The notes: generated from the sequence alone by a model not told the origin. Positions 32,066-40,313 are shown, numbered from the stretch's first letter. The stretch is 41,874 nucleotides of DNA from Bradyrhizobium sp. 132 (GCF_023074185.1 NZ_JADPKY010000153.1:1-41874); one strand, 5' to 3'. Numbers and translations: made by a program.

Positions 32066-32659
32066 TTAGGATTATATATCACGTCGTATCAAAGCGAAGA
32101 GCTTGTCCGGACCGTTCAGGCGAAACGGACGCAAGAGCGTATTAGCCAGCGTGCGTTGGCGGTCCGATCGGGTCTGACCCAGGCGCACATCTCCCAGATA
32201 GAGACCGGCCGCGTCGAACCGGGCCTGTCCAGCTTCATCCAGATGGTCCGGGCACTCGACCTCGAGGTCGTACTCGTGCCCAAGAAGCTGCTTCCCGCGG
32301 TGGAAGGCGTCCTGCGCTCAAACTTCAACGAATTCTCCCTCCACGAAGGACCGTCAAACCTCTTCGTCAAGGCCGAACGCATCGTTTCCGGACAAAGGAA
32401 GCGCCACGGTAGCTCGGCTGCGCTCGACCGCATCGCCGAATACTTGCGCTTTCTGAAGCAGGTCCATCTTTCAAAAACTGACCTGAACCTTGTCAAAGAC
32501 GTCGTCGATACACTGCGAGGCTATCGCGCCGAACCTATCCCCAACCCAGTGCTGGAAAATTCGGCAGGCGTGTTGCAAGGTCTACGCAACCGGATCGCGC
32601 ATCCCGTAGAAGCCCCCCGCCCGGCCTACGCTCTCGACGAAGAGGATGACGATGCCTGA
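32066..32659 (+). CDS. hipB: HipB-type HTH antitoxin, 5' end damaged
   Basis: The frame gives an XRE/Cro-type HTH: ELVRTVQAKRTQERISQRAL then AVRSGLTQAHISQIETGRVE and PGLSSFIQMVRALDLEVVLV. An unusual C-terminal extension of about 110 residues, rich in Lys/Arg and ending in an acidic tail (EEDDDA), follows. The frame is open from 32066, but no ATG, GTG or TTG precedes the first helix in frame. The first usable start is TTG at 32156, inside the HTH. A proper GGAGG with ATG at 32032 leads only to ATA TAG, and the ATG at 32062 is out of frame, so the true start was probably broken by small changes. It overlaps hipA by 14 bases. Confidence 0.75.
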   Translation, partial: LGLYITSYQSEELVRTVQAKRTQERISQRALAVRSGLTQAHISQIETGRVEPGLSSFIQMVRALDLEVVLVPKKLLPAVEGVLRSNFNEFSLHEGPSNLFVKAERIVSGQRKRHGSSAALDRIAEYLRFLKQVHLSKTDLNLVKDVVDTLRGYRAEPIPNPVLENSAGVLQGLRNRIAHPVEAPRPAYALDEEDDDA

Positions 32660-33875
32660 CGTATCGGTCCTGGACGTACGCCTGCACGACAACCCGATCG
32701 CGACCCTCACGCTCATACAGGGCGACCGGTCGCTGCTCGCCTTCAACCAGAGCTACATCGACGACGCCGCACGCCCAACATTGAGCCTGTCCTTCAAGGA
32801 CACGTTCGGAAATCTGCTCACCTCATTCAAACCGTATCAGCAGGTCGTTCCGCCCTTCTTCTCCAATCTTCTGCCGGAGGGACCGCTGCGTCGCTACCTC
32901 GCGGAACGCGCGGGCGTGAAGGAAAAGCGCGAATTCTTTCTTCTCTGGATGCTGGGCCGGGACCTCCCGGGCGCCCTGTCAGTCCATCCGGCGGAAGGAG
33001 AAGCGTTGCCTTCCCAAGTCGAGGAGGATCTCACACCGGACGAGCGGCAGAACCTGCTGCGCTTCTCGCTCGCTGGCGTGCAGCTGAAGTTCTCGGCGCT
33101 CAAGAACGATCCCAAAAACGCCGGTCTGACCATTCCCGTCCAGGGCGTCGGCGGTTCGTGGATAGTCAAGCTTCCGTCCCATCAGTACCCGGGCGTGCCC
33201 GAAAACGAATTCTCCATGATGACCCTGGCGAAGGAGATGGGCATGGAAGTGCCTGAGCTCCAACTGATCGACGTCGAGTCGATCAAGGGGCTTCCGGAAG
33301 GACTCGGTGAGCTGAAGGGGCGTGCACTCGCCGTCAAGCGGTTCGACCGCTCCGCCGACGGACCGGTCCACATGGAGGACTTCGCGCAGGTATTCGGCGT
33401 GTTTCCGGACGAGAAGTACGACAAGGCCAACTACCGGAGCATCGCGCGCGTTCTCGGCATCGAGACCGGCGAAGCCGGCGTCGCCGAGTTTGTCCGACGG
33501 CTCGTGTTCAGCACGCTGATCGGCAACGCGGACATGCATCTGAAGAATTGGTCGTTGATCTACCCCGACCGCCGCACGCCCGTCCTGTCGCCCGCCTACG
33601 ATTTGCTATCTACGATACCGTATATCGCGGACGACAAGATGGCGCTGAACTACTCGCGCACGAAGAAGATGACCGAATTCTCCAAGGACGAGCTCACCCA
33701 TTTGGCGGCGAAGGCGAAGATCTCGGAAGCGCTCGCCCTCGACACGGCCGCGGAAATCGTCCAGCGCTTCAAGAAGATATGGTCGGAACGCAAGGGCGAT
33801 CTCCCGCTGGAAAAGAAAGTCGTCGAAGTCGTCGACGCACATGCCGCTTCGATCCCGATCTACAGCGAGCTCTGA
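32646..33875 (+). CDS. hipA: HipA-type serine/threonine kinase toxin
   Basis: 409 residues (ATG 32646; an ATG at 32652 is equally possible). HipA kinases phosphorylate glutamyl-tRNA synthetase or related targets and cause growth arrest or persistence. Seen: N-terminal HipA domain with FFSNLLPEGPLRRYLAERAG near 71-90, SLAGVQLKFSAL near 141-152, WIVKLPS with ATP-contacting Lys175, catalytic loop GNADMHLKNWSL (Asp296, His298, Lys300, Asn301) and SPAYDLLST with metal-binding Asp319. All key residues are present, so the toxin looks active although its antitoxin 5' end appears damaged. The gene overlaps hipB by 14 bases. Confidence 0.93.
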   Translation: MTMPDVSVLDVRLHDNPIATLTLIQGDRSLLAFNQSYIDDAARPTLSLSFKDTFGNLLTSFKPYQQVVPPFFSNLLPEGPLRRYLAERAGVKEKREFFLLWMLGRDLPGALSVHPAEGEALPSQVEEDLTPDERQNLLRFSLAGVQLKFSALKNDPKNAGLTIPVQGVGGSWIVKLPSHQYPGVPENEFSMMTLAKEMGMEVPELQLIDVESIKGLPEGLGELKGRALAVKRFDRSADGPVHMEDFAQVFGVFPDEKYDKANYRSIARVLGIETGEAGVAEFVRRLVFSTLIGNADMHLKNWSLIYPDRRTPVLSPAYDLLSTIPYIADDKMALNYSRTKKMTEFSKDELTHLAAKAKISEALALDTAAEIVQRFKKIWSERKGDLPLEKKVVEVVDAHAASIPIYSEL

Positions 33876-33934
33876 GCCGTGGCTTACTTAGCCGGATCGA
33901 AGGGCGGCAGCGCTGACATACAATCCCACGCTGG

Positions 33935-34251
33935 TCATCGCTGTCTCTCCCGTTCAATCGGATGGGCCCACGCCACGCCTTCAGGATCGTTTTCGGCAAG
34001 CCATGCGCTTGCGGCCTGCTAGGTGGCAAAGACCTTTATCCAATCCACATCGCCCGCGCGCTTATGACCATGCTCGTAAATCCAGACAGACTCTTGTCGT
34101 TGTTGAGCGCCGCCTCGTTGACCTTCTCACGGTCAAACCGATCCTCAGGCGGAAGGTCCATGACAGCGTGGTACGATTCAGCCGGGGTCGTGCGCCGATC
34201 ACCCGGAGGCTTTCCCGCCCATTCTCCCCATTGGTCGAACGCATCAGTCAT
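33935..34251 (-). pseudogene. Decayed small gene once coupled to ligD
   Basis: Starts MTDAFDQWGEWAG at 34251, overlapping the ligD-remnant stop (ATGA), with GAGGA upstream. It reads through DLPPEDRFDREKVNEAALNN, then one frame later continues ESVWIYEHGHKRAGDVDWIK and VFAT, hits an in-frame TAG and goes on QAASAWLAENDPEGVAWAHP to a TGA at 33935. So it carries one frameshift and one nonsense change in a protein of about 105 residues. The family is unknown, but the ligD-partner arrangement suggests a chromosomal gene pair disrupted by rearrangement. Confidence 0.65.
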
Positions 34252-34519
34252 CCCAAAATTTTCCTCAATCCCTTGAAGAGCGGATGCCGCACTTTCCTTC
34301 GGCGCTCTTGGTCCCGTACTCGATCTCCGCCAGCAATTGCGGTTCACCCCAAATGCCTCGATGCGCGATGCGCTTCGTGTAGGGTTGTGTCTTGCGCATC
34401 AGCGGGTTGAGTTTCTTCTGAAGCTCCTTCGCGTCGGCTGGCGAAAAGCCGTGATCAACTTTGCCCGCGTAGATCAGGTCCTCGCCCTTGCGGCGACCAA
34501 GGTAGAGGCCATCCCATTC
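34248..34519 (-). pseudogene. ligD: ligD C-terminal remnant (OB-fold end)
   Basis: The minus frame reads EWDGLYLGRRKGEDLIYAGK, then VDHGFSPADAKELQKKLNPL and RKTQPYTKRIAHRGIW, then EPQLLAEIEYGTKSAEGK, the OB-fold tail of LigD ligases. One base must be added near 34290 to restore the usual ending (VRHPLFKGLRKILG) with its stop at 34250-34248. The 5' end meets an IS3 orfB fragment at about 34520. The N-terminal domain is missing here; a candidate lies at 14.1-14.7 kb on the other strand. Confidence 0.85.
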
Positions 34520-34775
34520 TTGTGGTTAATCAGATAGCCCTCCCGCTTGAGCAGAGCATGCAGCCGCCGATAACCGAAGCGGCGATGCTCCTGGGCGATC
34601 GCCCGCATGCGCTGGCGAAGGCTGGTATCGTCAGCCCGGGTGGTTTGGTATCTCACGGTCATGCGGCAACAGCCGATGGCTTTACACGCCTGCCGTTGGC
34701 TCATCCCGAATGCCTCTCGCAAATGGACGACAGGTTCCGCTTCCCCGCGGGCGTTGCGCGCCGTTTACGGAGTTG
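34520..34775 (-). mobile_element. IS3-family transposase orfB fragment
   Basis: The minus frame reads REAFGMSQRQACKAIGCCRM then LRQRMRAIAQEHRRFGYRRL and HALLKREGYLINHK, the N-terminal region of IS3-group OrfB (HTH, then FGYRRLHxLLxREG). It ends abruptly at the ligD remnant, and the DDE domain is absent. Upstream to about 34775 the sequence may hold the end of orfA. An insertion or deletion involving this IS probably truncated ligD. Confidence 0.8.
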
Positions 34776-35508
34776 AGATCAATCCACTAGCTGTCGCTAC
34801 AATCCACCGGCTGCCCCAACGCACGATCGAATCGATTCGCCCGATGCCGGGAACTGTATCGCCGCGCATTGCCATCCGAACCCCATCGGGCCCTCCGAGA
34901 ACCGCCGTTCCGCCGCGAACGTCAAGAACGGTCCAACCCTCAATGGTTGCTGGTCTTGTCTCCGGGGCAGGCATGAGAGGCCCGCTGGGCGCTATCGAGC
35001 CGGTCGCCGTCATATCTGCTTCGATGCCCTGAGGAACGGTGCTCGAAACGTCCACGGATTGATGAGCCCTGTCGGACCATGTGGCTGTCGGTTCGGCGGA
35101 AATGCTCGCTCCATCCGCGGAGAATTGACTTACGCCTGGCGGTGTTCGCAAAGCCAAAGTCGATACCGTCTTTCGCGGGCCTCCGGTCCTGCGGCCTGAC
35201 TTCGTTTCGGCGCTTCGACGCGAAGGCGTTTCTGTCTGAGTGGTTGAATTGAGCGACGCGAAAGTTATAGGACCGTACCGACCAAAACCGGCAGCCCATC
35301 CCAACGCAAAACCAGCGATCACCGCGCCTGCGACCAGCCAATTGGTGCGCTTTCGATCGCCGTCTGCTTTCAATAATGCAAGAACCTCTTCTCGGCTGGC
35401 ACTCGAGAAATCCCGCGCGCTCAGCGTCACACGCGCCATTGGGTCTTCGCTGGCTTCAGCGACCCTCGCCTCGATCTCTTCCAAGGTATTCGCCTGGCGC
35501 AATCGCAT
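34765..35508 (-). CDS. Membrane-anchored hypothetical protein with C-terminal beta domain
   Basis: About 247 residues from the ATG at 35508 (AAGGGA upstream; a TTG 13 codons earlier is possible). The N-terminal cytoplasmic part (RQANTLEEIEARVAEASEDP) is followed by one membrane helix (WLVAGAVIAGFALGWAAGF) near residues 57-75. Then come a Ser/Thr/Pro-rich linker and a C-terminal domain GWTVLDVRGGTAVLGGPDG, MRGDTVPGIGRIDSIVRWG and RWIVATASG, reminiscent of short periplasmic beta domains such as those of pilus or secretion accessory proteins. No named family. It ends close to the IS3 fragment. Confidence 0.7.
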   Translation of the reverse strand: MRLRQANTLEEIEARVAEASEDPMARVTLSARDFSSASREEVLALLKADGDRKRTNWLVAGAVIAGFALGWAAGFGRYGPITFASLNSTTQTETPSRRSAETKSGRRTGGPRKTVSTLALRTPPGVSQFSADGASISAEPTATWSDRAHQSVDVSSTVPQGIEADMTATGSIAPSGPLMPAPETRPATIEGWTVLDVRGGTAVLGGPDGVRMAMRGDTVPGIGRIDSIVRWGSRWIVATASGLISTP

Positions 35509-35629
35509 GATCGCATCCCTTGTCGCTCCCCAATGATCATGCTGCAAACTGAATCAATCATTAACGGCGAATGAGCCGCCAGATCAATATTGATTAGAAC
35601 CATTGCGCAGCGGGCGACTAGAGGTGGGG

Positions 35630-36133
35630 TCACGAATCGCACGGCGGCGATAAGTTCAGCTTTCTTAACAGGGGATCCAGCCCGTCCGAACGGCACCGCT
35701 TAGCCTCAGCCTGCTTTAGAGGCTGATCAGCCGCGCCCTTTCTTGGTCCTTTCCCGGTGTCGGCTCTTTTGTTTGCGGCCCTGGCGTTCAGGTCATGGGG
35801 ATCGTGCCAATGACGAGGCGTAAAGTCGCGACGCGGTGGAAGAGCGACTTGCTTTGGTGCGGATGGCGGTAAATCAGCTTGCTCTTCTTCGCCAGGCTGG
35901 ACGTACGCAACATCCGCGCGCTCACCGGCAGCTGGCATATCCAGTTTGATTGTGAATGGCAGGCGATCAGCCTTGTTACCGGCTACTATTGGCATGACCA
36001 CATCGGCCGCGGGCGGCGGCCCGGATTTCTTCGTGGCTGCAGCAATAGCGCCCAGTCCAACCAGGCAAGCCACTCCAAGCACGACGATTCTAATCACGTG
36101 GCGGCTCCCGGTGCAGAGCGGCCCAACGGTCAT
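35630..36133 (-). CDS. Hypothetical protein with N-terminal membrane segment
   Basis: 167 residues from the ATG at 36133 (MTVGPLCTGSRHVIRIVV...). A hydrophobic stretch VLGVACLVGLGAIAA near residues 18-34 is a signal anchor or signal peptide. The rest is Pro/Lys-rich and polar, ending CRSDGLDPLLRKLNLSPPCD, with two cysteines that could bridge. Likely periplasmic. Family not recognised. Same strand as the preceding membrane-anchored gene. Confidence 0.65.
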   Translation of the reverse strand: MTVGPLCTGSRHVIRIVVLGVACLVGLGAIAAATKKSGPPPAADVVMPIVAGNKADRLPFTIKLDMPAAGERADVAYVQPGEEEQADLPPSAPKQVALPPRRDFTPRHWHDPHDLNARAANKRADTGKGPRKGAADQPLKQAEAKRCRSDGLDPLLRKLNLSPPCDS

Positions 36134-36148
36134 GATCAGTTGGTCCAA

Positions 36149-36438
36149 AATGAGGCTGCTCGCTTGGTGTGGTTAACCGACGCAGCGTTAAGCTGAAACA
36201 TGGGCTCGTGGGTTGGAGCAGTAGCTGAGTAAGCTTCGAGCGAGAAAATGCAACGGGCCGAGTTCTTCGATGTTTCGTCCGAGCGTTGGCAAGCCAAGGT
36301 CAGCGGAGCTGTCACTCTTGGTGGGATCATAAATCTGCTAAGGCCTCCAATCGTTAGAATGCGGCAGCGGCAGGCTAACTTTCAGTTGACTTGCTTCACC
36401 GCTGGCACACGATGGTCGCTCACCAAAAGGAGGAGATC
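36149..36438. other. Intergenic region, nothing clear
   Basis: 290 bases upstream of the cupin gene. TCGTGGGTTGGAG (36207-36219) also occurs near 30536, the only notable feature. No gene or operator recognised. Confidence 0.4.
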
Positions 36439-36897
36439 ATGCTCAGTCGCTTGCTCGCTTCGGCTTTCGTCCTGGCAGGTGTGAACACAGCCATTGCCGA
36501 TGATATGAAAATGCCGATTAACTCTGGTGAGCTTAAATGGGAGGCAGCACCACCCACCTTGCCGAAGGGGGCCGACATCGCGGTACTCTCGGGCGACCCG
36601 TCCAAAGAAGGGCTGTTCGTTCTCCGCCTAAGAATGCCAAGCGGTTATAAAATTCCCGCCCATAATCATCCAACAGATGAAGGCGCTACCGTCATATCGG
36701 GCAACTTTCACATCGGAATGGGCGACAAACTCGATGAGAAGAAAGCGATCGAGCTAACAGCGGGCGGATACGCCGAAGCGCCTGCCAAAATGAACCACTA
36801 TGGTTGGACAAGTAGTCCTTCCGTTGTTCAAATTCATGGCCAAGGGCCACTCGGGATAACTTACGTCAATCCCGCAGACGATCCGAGTAAGAAGTAG
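36439..36897 (+). CDS. Secreted cupin-domain protein
   Basis: 152 residues, starting MLSRLLASAFVLAGVNTAIA, a clear signal peptide with cleavage near residue 20. AAGGAGGAG lies just before the ATG at 36439. The cupin barrel contains GYKIPAHNHPTDEGATVISG near residues 72-92 (the His-x-His...Glu metal set) and AEAPAKMNHYGWTS with a further His. So it is probably a periplasmic metal-binding cupin. Substrate unknown. A terminator-like hairpin follows. Confidence 0.85.
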   Translation: MLSRLLASAFVLAGVNTAIADDMKMPINSGELKWEAAPPTLPKGADIAVLSGDPSKEGLFVLRLRMPSGYKIPAHNHPTDEGATVISGNFHIGMGDKLDEKKAIELTAGGYAEAPAKMNHYGWTSSPSVVQIHGQGPLGITYVNPADDPSKK

Positions 36898-36939
36898 CGA
36901 AGCAAACGAATCGTCTCTGTGTCGCAAGGCAAAAGAAAA

Positions 36940-36959
36940 GCCCGGACGGTGGTCCGGGC
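36940..36959. terminator. Terminator hairpin between convergent genes
   Basis: GCCCGGAC (36940-36947) pairs with GTCCGGGC (36952-36959), with a 4-base loop. On the minus strand it is followed by TTTTCTTTTG, a standard terminator for the 36967-37233 gene. The A-rich flank also lets it serve the cupin gene weakly. Confidence 0.85.
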
Positions 36960-36966
36960 ACATTTG

Positions 36967-37233
36967 TTAGTCGTTGTCGTGATGAATGACGGTTTTCTCT
37001 CGGCTGCCGTCCTCATTCTCTTTCTTAATGACCGTCGTTCTGTCACTTTCCCTATGCTCAGGCTCCCTGATGACCGTTGTGCGGTCCCGATCAACGGGTC
37101 GGTGCTCGTGAGACTCTCCGACTGTGACGCCTCCGCCGACCGGACCGGCCTGAACGCCGACACCGACTTCATCCGCGATTGCGGGTGTCGCGATTGCACT
37201 CACGATCGCCGCAGCAAACAAGTACTTGCGCAT
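36967..37233 (-). CDS. Small periplasmic hypothetical protein
   Basis: 88 residues. MRKYLFAAAIVSAIATPAIA is a signal peptide; the start at 37233 has AAGGAGA upstream and a longer frame is ignored. The mature part is Gly/Val then highly charged: GVGVQAGPVGGGVTVG, then HEHRPVDRDRTTVIREPEHR and the repeated RTTVIK unit. Such His/Asp/Arg-rich short proteins are common periplasmic stress proteins in Bradyrhizobium. No enzymatic motif. Confidence 0.75.
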   Translation of the reverse strand: MRKYLFAAAIVSAIATPAIADEVGVGVQAGPVGGGVTVGESHEHRPVDRDRTTVIREPEHRESDRTTVIKKENEDGSREKTVIHHDND

Positions 37234-37539
37234 CCTATTCTCCTTCACTTCGTGAGTTGGAGAATGTCTGCGTGCGACAGTTCGTTCCAGAACAAGGGGT
37301 GTCAAGCTGCTCATTGTTCACGCAAGTTCCCGTTGCGGGTGAGGCCCTGGATTGGGCGGAACGATTGAGGTTTATCAAACCGTAGGTCTCTTCCGAGCAT
37401 TGGTTGCGCCGTCTCTCGGAGTGGCTGAGTGGCATTGGATCTGAAGTTCTGGATGGGCGGGGCAGCATCGCGATGATGGCCCCCGACGCCGACTTTCGCA
37501 ACGCATGGACGGATGCCAAACGGGAAGCAGGCTCACGGG

Positions 37540-37682
37540 GCACGCGTTTCGTCGCTAAGCGGATCGCCCAAAGGGCCTCCGGGTCGGGCCGAAGCTGCTG
37601 GCCGAGGTCGAGTACCGCGCGAAGTCGGCGGAGAGGAAGGTCCGGCCACCCGATCTTCAAGGCTTGCGGAAAGATTTGTGGC
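37540..37682 (+). pseudogene. ligD: Second ligD C-terminal remnant
   Basis: The plus strand combines RFVAKRIAQ with, one frame over, GPKLLAEVEYRAKSAERKVR and a further shift near HPIFKACGK. This is the LigD ending (KRIAHKGIWVEPKLLAEVEYRAKS...). It has at least two frameshifts and nothing of the upstream domains. It is on the plus strand, like the ligase front fragment at 14.1 kb. It overlaps the 3' end of the minus-strand membrane gene. Confidence 0.7.
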
Positions 37683-37914
37683 GGGTGCCTATGATCGCGG
37701 CAGGAAGCAAGCCCGACGTTAGCGCTCGTTGCGCATGTAGGACTACGCTCGCTGATCTCCCGGTGGGCGGGATCATCATATAGATCGAGGCCTGCGGATG
37801 CCCTTGCTTGGCAAACGTATCGAAGCCGGCGCGCTGCTGCCGAATGGCCAGCATGGAGAAGAACACAAACGCCGCCCCAGCGACGGCGATCAACATCCAC
37901 CAGCTGCGCTTCAT
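37657..37914 (-). CDS. Small membrane protein
   Basis: 85 residues, MKRSWWMLIAVAGAAFVFFSML..., with one N-terminal membrane helix (about 4-26). A soluble tail contains GHPQASIYMMIPPTGR. GGAGG lies five bases upstream of the ATG at 37914. The last 10 residues run through the antisense of the ligD remnant, so the original C-terminus may have been changed by that fusion. Family unknown. Confidence 0.5.
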   Translation of the reverse strand: MKRSWWMLIAVAGAAFVFFSMLAIRQQRAGFDTFAKQGHPQASIYMMIPPTGRSASVVLHAQRALTSGLLPAAIIGTRHKSFRKP

Positions 37915-38129
37915 GTGCGCCTCCGTCGGAGCTCGCAACACCGATACCGCACTGGCGATCAGCTTGCGATGCTCGTGACGCTCAGGCCTTTCGTCGGATC
38001 AGGTTCCTCCCAGAACCGGTTGCTACACCGCAAACGCAGGCCCCTCGGCTGCCCGTGGGCGGCGGTCCTGCGGTTCATGTTTCAATTTTACCTTTTGAAA
38101 CAAGCGACCAGCGCGGCCGTTTACGGTGC

Positions 38130-38415
38130 GTAAGAAGAAGGTGGAGGACGGCTTCTTGTGCAACAAGCACCGCTGCCGGTCTGCTAGCCCTCTCCGCGGC
38201 GAGTGCCTCGGCCGCCATCGCATGTCAGGGGCTTTGCTGGCGCGTTCATTCCCGCTAATCCCTACTCCCCGTCCCCGACCATCGTCATCAATCCTGATTA
38301 TTGCAGGCCGCCGACAGCAACCATAGTCATTCACGAGCGCTGGCGTCCGGTCGAGCGCTTCACCCGAGAGTACGTCGTTCGAGACTATGGCGGCTTCGAC
38401 GATCCAGAATGGTAG
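38130..38415 (+). pseudogene. Frameshifted secreted small protein gene
   Basis: One frame gives a signal-peptide-like stretch RTASCATSTAAGLLALSAAS then ASAAIACQG (38140-38230). The next frame continues GAFIPANPYSPSPTIVINPD and YCRPPTATIVIHERWRPVER, ending GGFDDPEW at 38415. Joined they make an apparent exported protein, but no start codon is clear and the frames do not match. Likely decayed. Confidence 0.45.
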
Positions 38416-38687
38416 CCAGGTCGCACATGGAAATGCGATGGCCCCAGCACGCAAACACTGAGGCCGGTTTAATGATGGGCGACGGAACAGCTTCCGCATT
38501 CGCGGCCGATCCGAGTTCCCGACTTGTCCCGCTCCCTCGGCCGGGAGCAAAACCTCCCCAACGGTTGGCGAACTCGGCTGCAGCACTGGTTTTCAATTCG
38601 GACCCGGATCTCGTTTCAGGCCCACAATGAATCCATGACGCCGCCAGATTTGAGCCGCATGGCGGCCTAAGTGGCCGCGAAGGGTGG

Positions 38688-38713
38688 TCCCGGTGAGGGG
38701 CGCAACACCGGGA
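38688..38713 (+). promoter_or_regulatory. Hairpin masking the ribosome-binding site of the next gene
   Basis: TCCCGGTG (38688-38695) and CACCGGGA (38706-38713) form an 8-bp perfect stem with a 10-base loop. The right arm includes most of the GGGAG Shine-Dalgarno (38710-38714) of the gene starting at 38721. This could give temperature- or factor-dependent translation; no experiment is implied. Confidence 0.5.
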
Positions 38714-38720
38714 GTTTTCG

Positions 38721-39437
38721 ATGTCCGGTTATTTGCGATTTTGCTTCGCCGGTTTGGTTCTTGTTGGAGGTCTTGCGGCGACACCTGCGGTCTCCGACCC
38801 TTTTGCCGACTTGTTCAATGGCGCTCCGCGCGAGCCCGCAGCAACCTCTTTGGCGCAAGCGCAATGCTTGCCGCGACCCGGCAACACGACCGCGGACGGG
38901 GCGCATTGGGTCTATCGGTTCGACGGTCACCGTAAATGCTGGTTCCTGACCGAGGGTATCGCGAAGGTGAAGAAGACAGTTCGTCATCGCGGGGCCGAAG
39001 ATCGCACCGCCGGTTTGGACGAGAATGGGAGTGCGCGGCCCAGGAAGAGCGCGGTGGTTGATGCGCGCGCGGAGTTGCTGCGCTCCGCACCGGCCGAGCC
39101 CTCCCAGCCGCCTGCAGCCGAAATCAAGGTGGCTGATGCCGCTTCCGTGCTCGATATGGGCACCACCATGACCTCAGCGGTACCCACCGATCTTCACAGC
39201 CGGCTGCCCACGCCTGAGCACGCCGTGCCGGGCCAAGTCGGCCTTGAGCAACTCCTCGCGCCCGCGCTCGCCGGCTCACCTCCAACTATGCCAATGGGCG
39301 CGCGCGTTGCAGAGGCGCACGACGAGGCACGCAGCTGGACGGCGACTTGGTCAGGTGTGCTGCTGATGATGCTTGGTGGCTTCTCAATCCTAAGCTCGAA
39401 CCGCACGCTTCGGCACTCGGTGAGATTACGCCAGTGA
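38721..39437 (+). CDS. Hypothetical exported protein with C-terminal membrane helix
   Basis: 238 residues. MSGYLRFCFAGLVLVGGLAATPAVS is a signal peptide. A conserved-looking mature N-terminus follows: CLPRPGNTTADGAHWVYRFD and GHRKCWFLTEG, with two cysteines about 40 residues apart. The middle is Ala/Pro-rich and disordered. The end has a membrane helix (WSGVLLMMLGGFSILSS) followed by RTLRHSVRLRQ. The topology suggests an inner-membrane-tethered periplasmic protein. Family not known to me. The start site is inside a potential masking hairpin. Confidence 0.7.
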   Translation: MSGYLRFCFAGLVLVGGLAATPAVSDPFADLFNGAPREPAATSLAQAQCLPRPGNTTADGAHWVYRFDGHRKCWFLTEGIAKVKKTVRHRGAEDRTAGLDENGSARPRKSAVVDARAELLRSAPAEPSQPPAAEIKVADAASVLDMGTTMTSAVPTDLHSRLPTPEHAVPGQVGLEQLLAPALAGSPPTMPMGARVAEAHDEARSWTATWSGVLLMMLGGFSILSSNRTLRHSVRLRQ

Positions 39438-39607
39438 GGTAGCGCAATAGGCTAGCACGGACACGCGCCGCTGCGCGATCGGTGAATTCCTAGTATAGCC
39501 GAATTGCCACACGTACAAAGGTTCCGCGCACCTCACAGTTAGTTTGCCCACCGCCTTAGACGGACATTCGATTACGATGACGGTCCCCGTTGGGATCGGA
39601 TTGCGGA

Positions 39608-39835
39608 ATGCGATACAAAGCATTCGTGGTGGACAGCAGCCGGCAAGTGATCTGCGTGGCGAAGCTCGACTGCATTGACGAGCAGGCGGCGCGGCGTCGA
39701 GCCGAGCAAATGCATGCCGAGCACGACGTTGAGCTTTGGGAAGGCGATCGATTTGTTGCTGTGTTCCGAGGTGCAACGACGAACGACAATGAGCGCGCGA
39801 TCCTGAATAGACGGCCGGTCTCGCCGCCGAGTTGA
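39608..39835 (+). CDS. Small hypothetical protein
   Basis: 75 residues, MRYKAFVVDSSRQVICVAKL..., with a helix DEQAARRRAEQMHAEHDVEL then WEGDRFVAVFRG. The alternation of strand-helix-strand suggests a small alpha/beta fold. Similar short ORFs are frequent in Bradyrhizobium (recollection). No ribosome-binding site stands out. Confidence 0.55.
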   Translation: MRYKAFVVDSSRQVICVAKLDCIDEQAARRRAEQMHAEHDVELWEGDRFVAVFRGATTNDNERAILNRRPVSPPS

Positions 39836-39950
39836 CATTCGAACGTTGTGAGTCATGCCTGCCTGGCAGGCTGCCGACATGTCGCAGGGCCAAAGTCGCC
39901 GAGCATGCCCATAACACACCTAACTCCGTGTCTTCGGAACCGGGTACAGC

Positions 39951-40313
39951 TCACTCCTCTCTCATCGAGATAAGGGTTACGCACTGAAGCCTTTTGGATG
40001 TGTCTTGGGCAATTCGGAAACAAAAGTCTTGGCCTTGGGAAGAATATTGGTCGGTGTTGTCGACAACAACAATGCCTTTGCGACGCTGTTTCCGGTAGTC
40101 CATAAGCCGCGTCGCGCAGTATACGTAATCTTCTTTCCACTGACCGATAAGGTCGGCTACTTGTATGTTGTATGTTGCAGAGGCGGGCCCGAGCCGGGCA
40201 AGCGTTTGTTTTTTTGCTACCTCAAAACGGTCCTGGAATAGCTGTTCAAGTAGTGTTTCCCGGTCTGCCTCCATCAAAGAGTCCGTGTCGAGGCTCTTGA
40301 TGATCCCATCCAA
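39951..40313 (-). CDS. Hypothetical soluble protein
   Basis: 120 residues, MDGIIKSLDTDSLMEADRET..., with helices (LLEQLFQDRFEVAKKQTLAR) and a strand-turn part KGIVVVDNTDQYSSQGQDFC, FRIAQDTSKRLQCVTLI. No membrane segment or motif I can name. The codon pattern is less G+C-rich than the neighbours, so it may be recently acquired. Start signal weak; Met14 is an alternative. Confidence 0.5.
   Translation of the reverse strand: MDGIIKSLDTDSLMEADRETLLEQLFQDRFEVAKKQTLARLGPASATYNIQVADLIGQWKEDYVYCATRLMDYRKQRRKGIVVVDNTDQYSSQGQDFCFRIAQDTSKRLQCVTLISMREE

Noticed and set aside
36207..36219. TCGTGGGTTGGAG shared with about 30536-30548
   Set aside because: Only 13 bases match and the flanks diverge, so I do not call it a repeat element.
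37235..37900. Minus-strand 221-codon frame
   Set aside because: Runs antisense through the ligD remnant and overlaps the small membrane gene; composition unlike a real protein.
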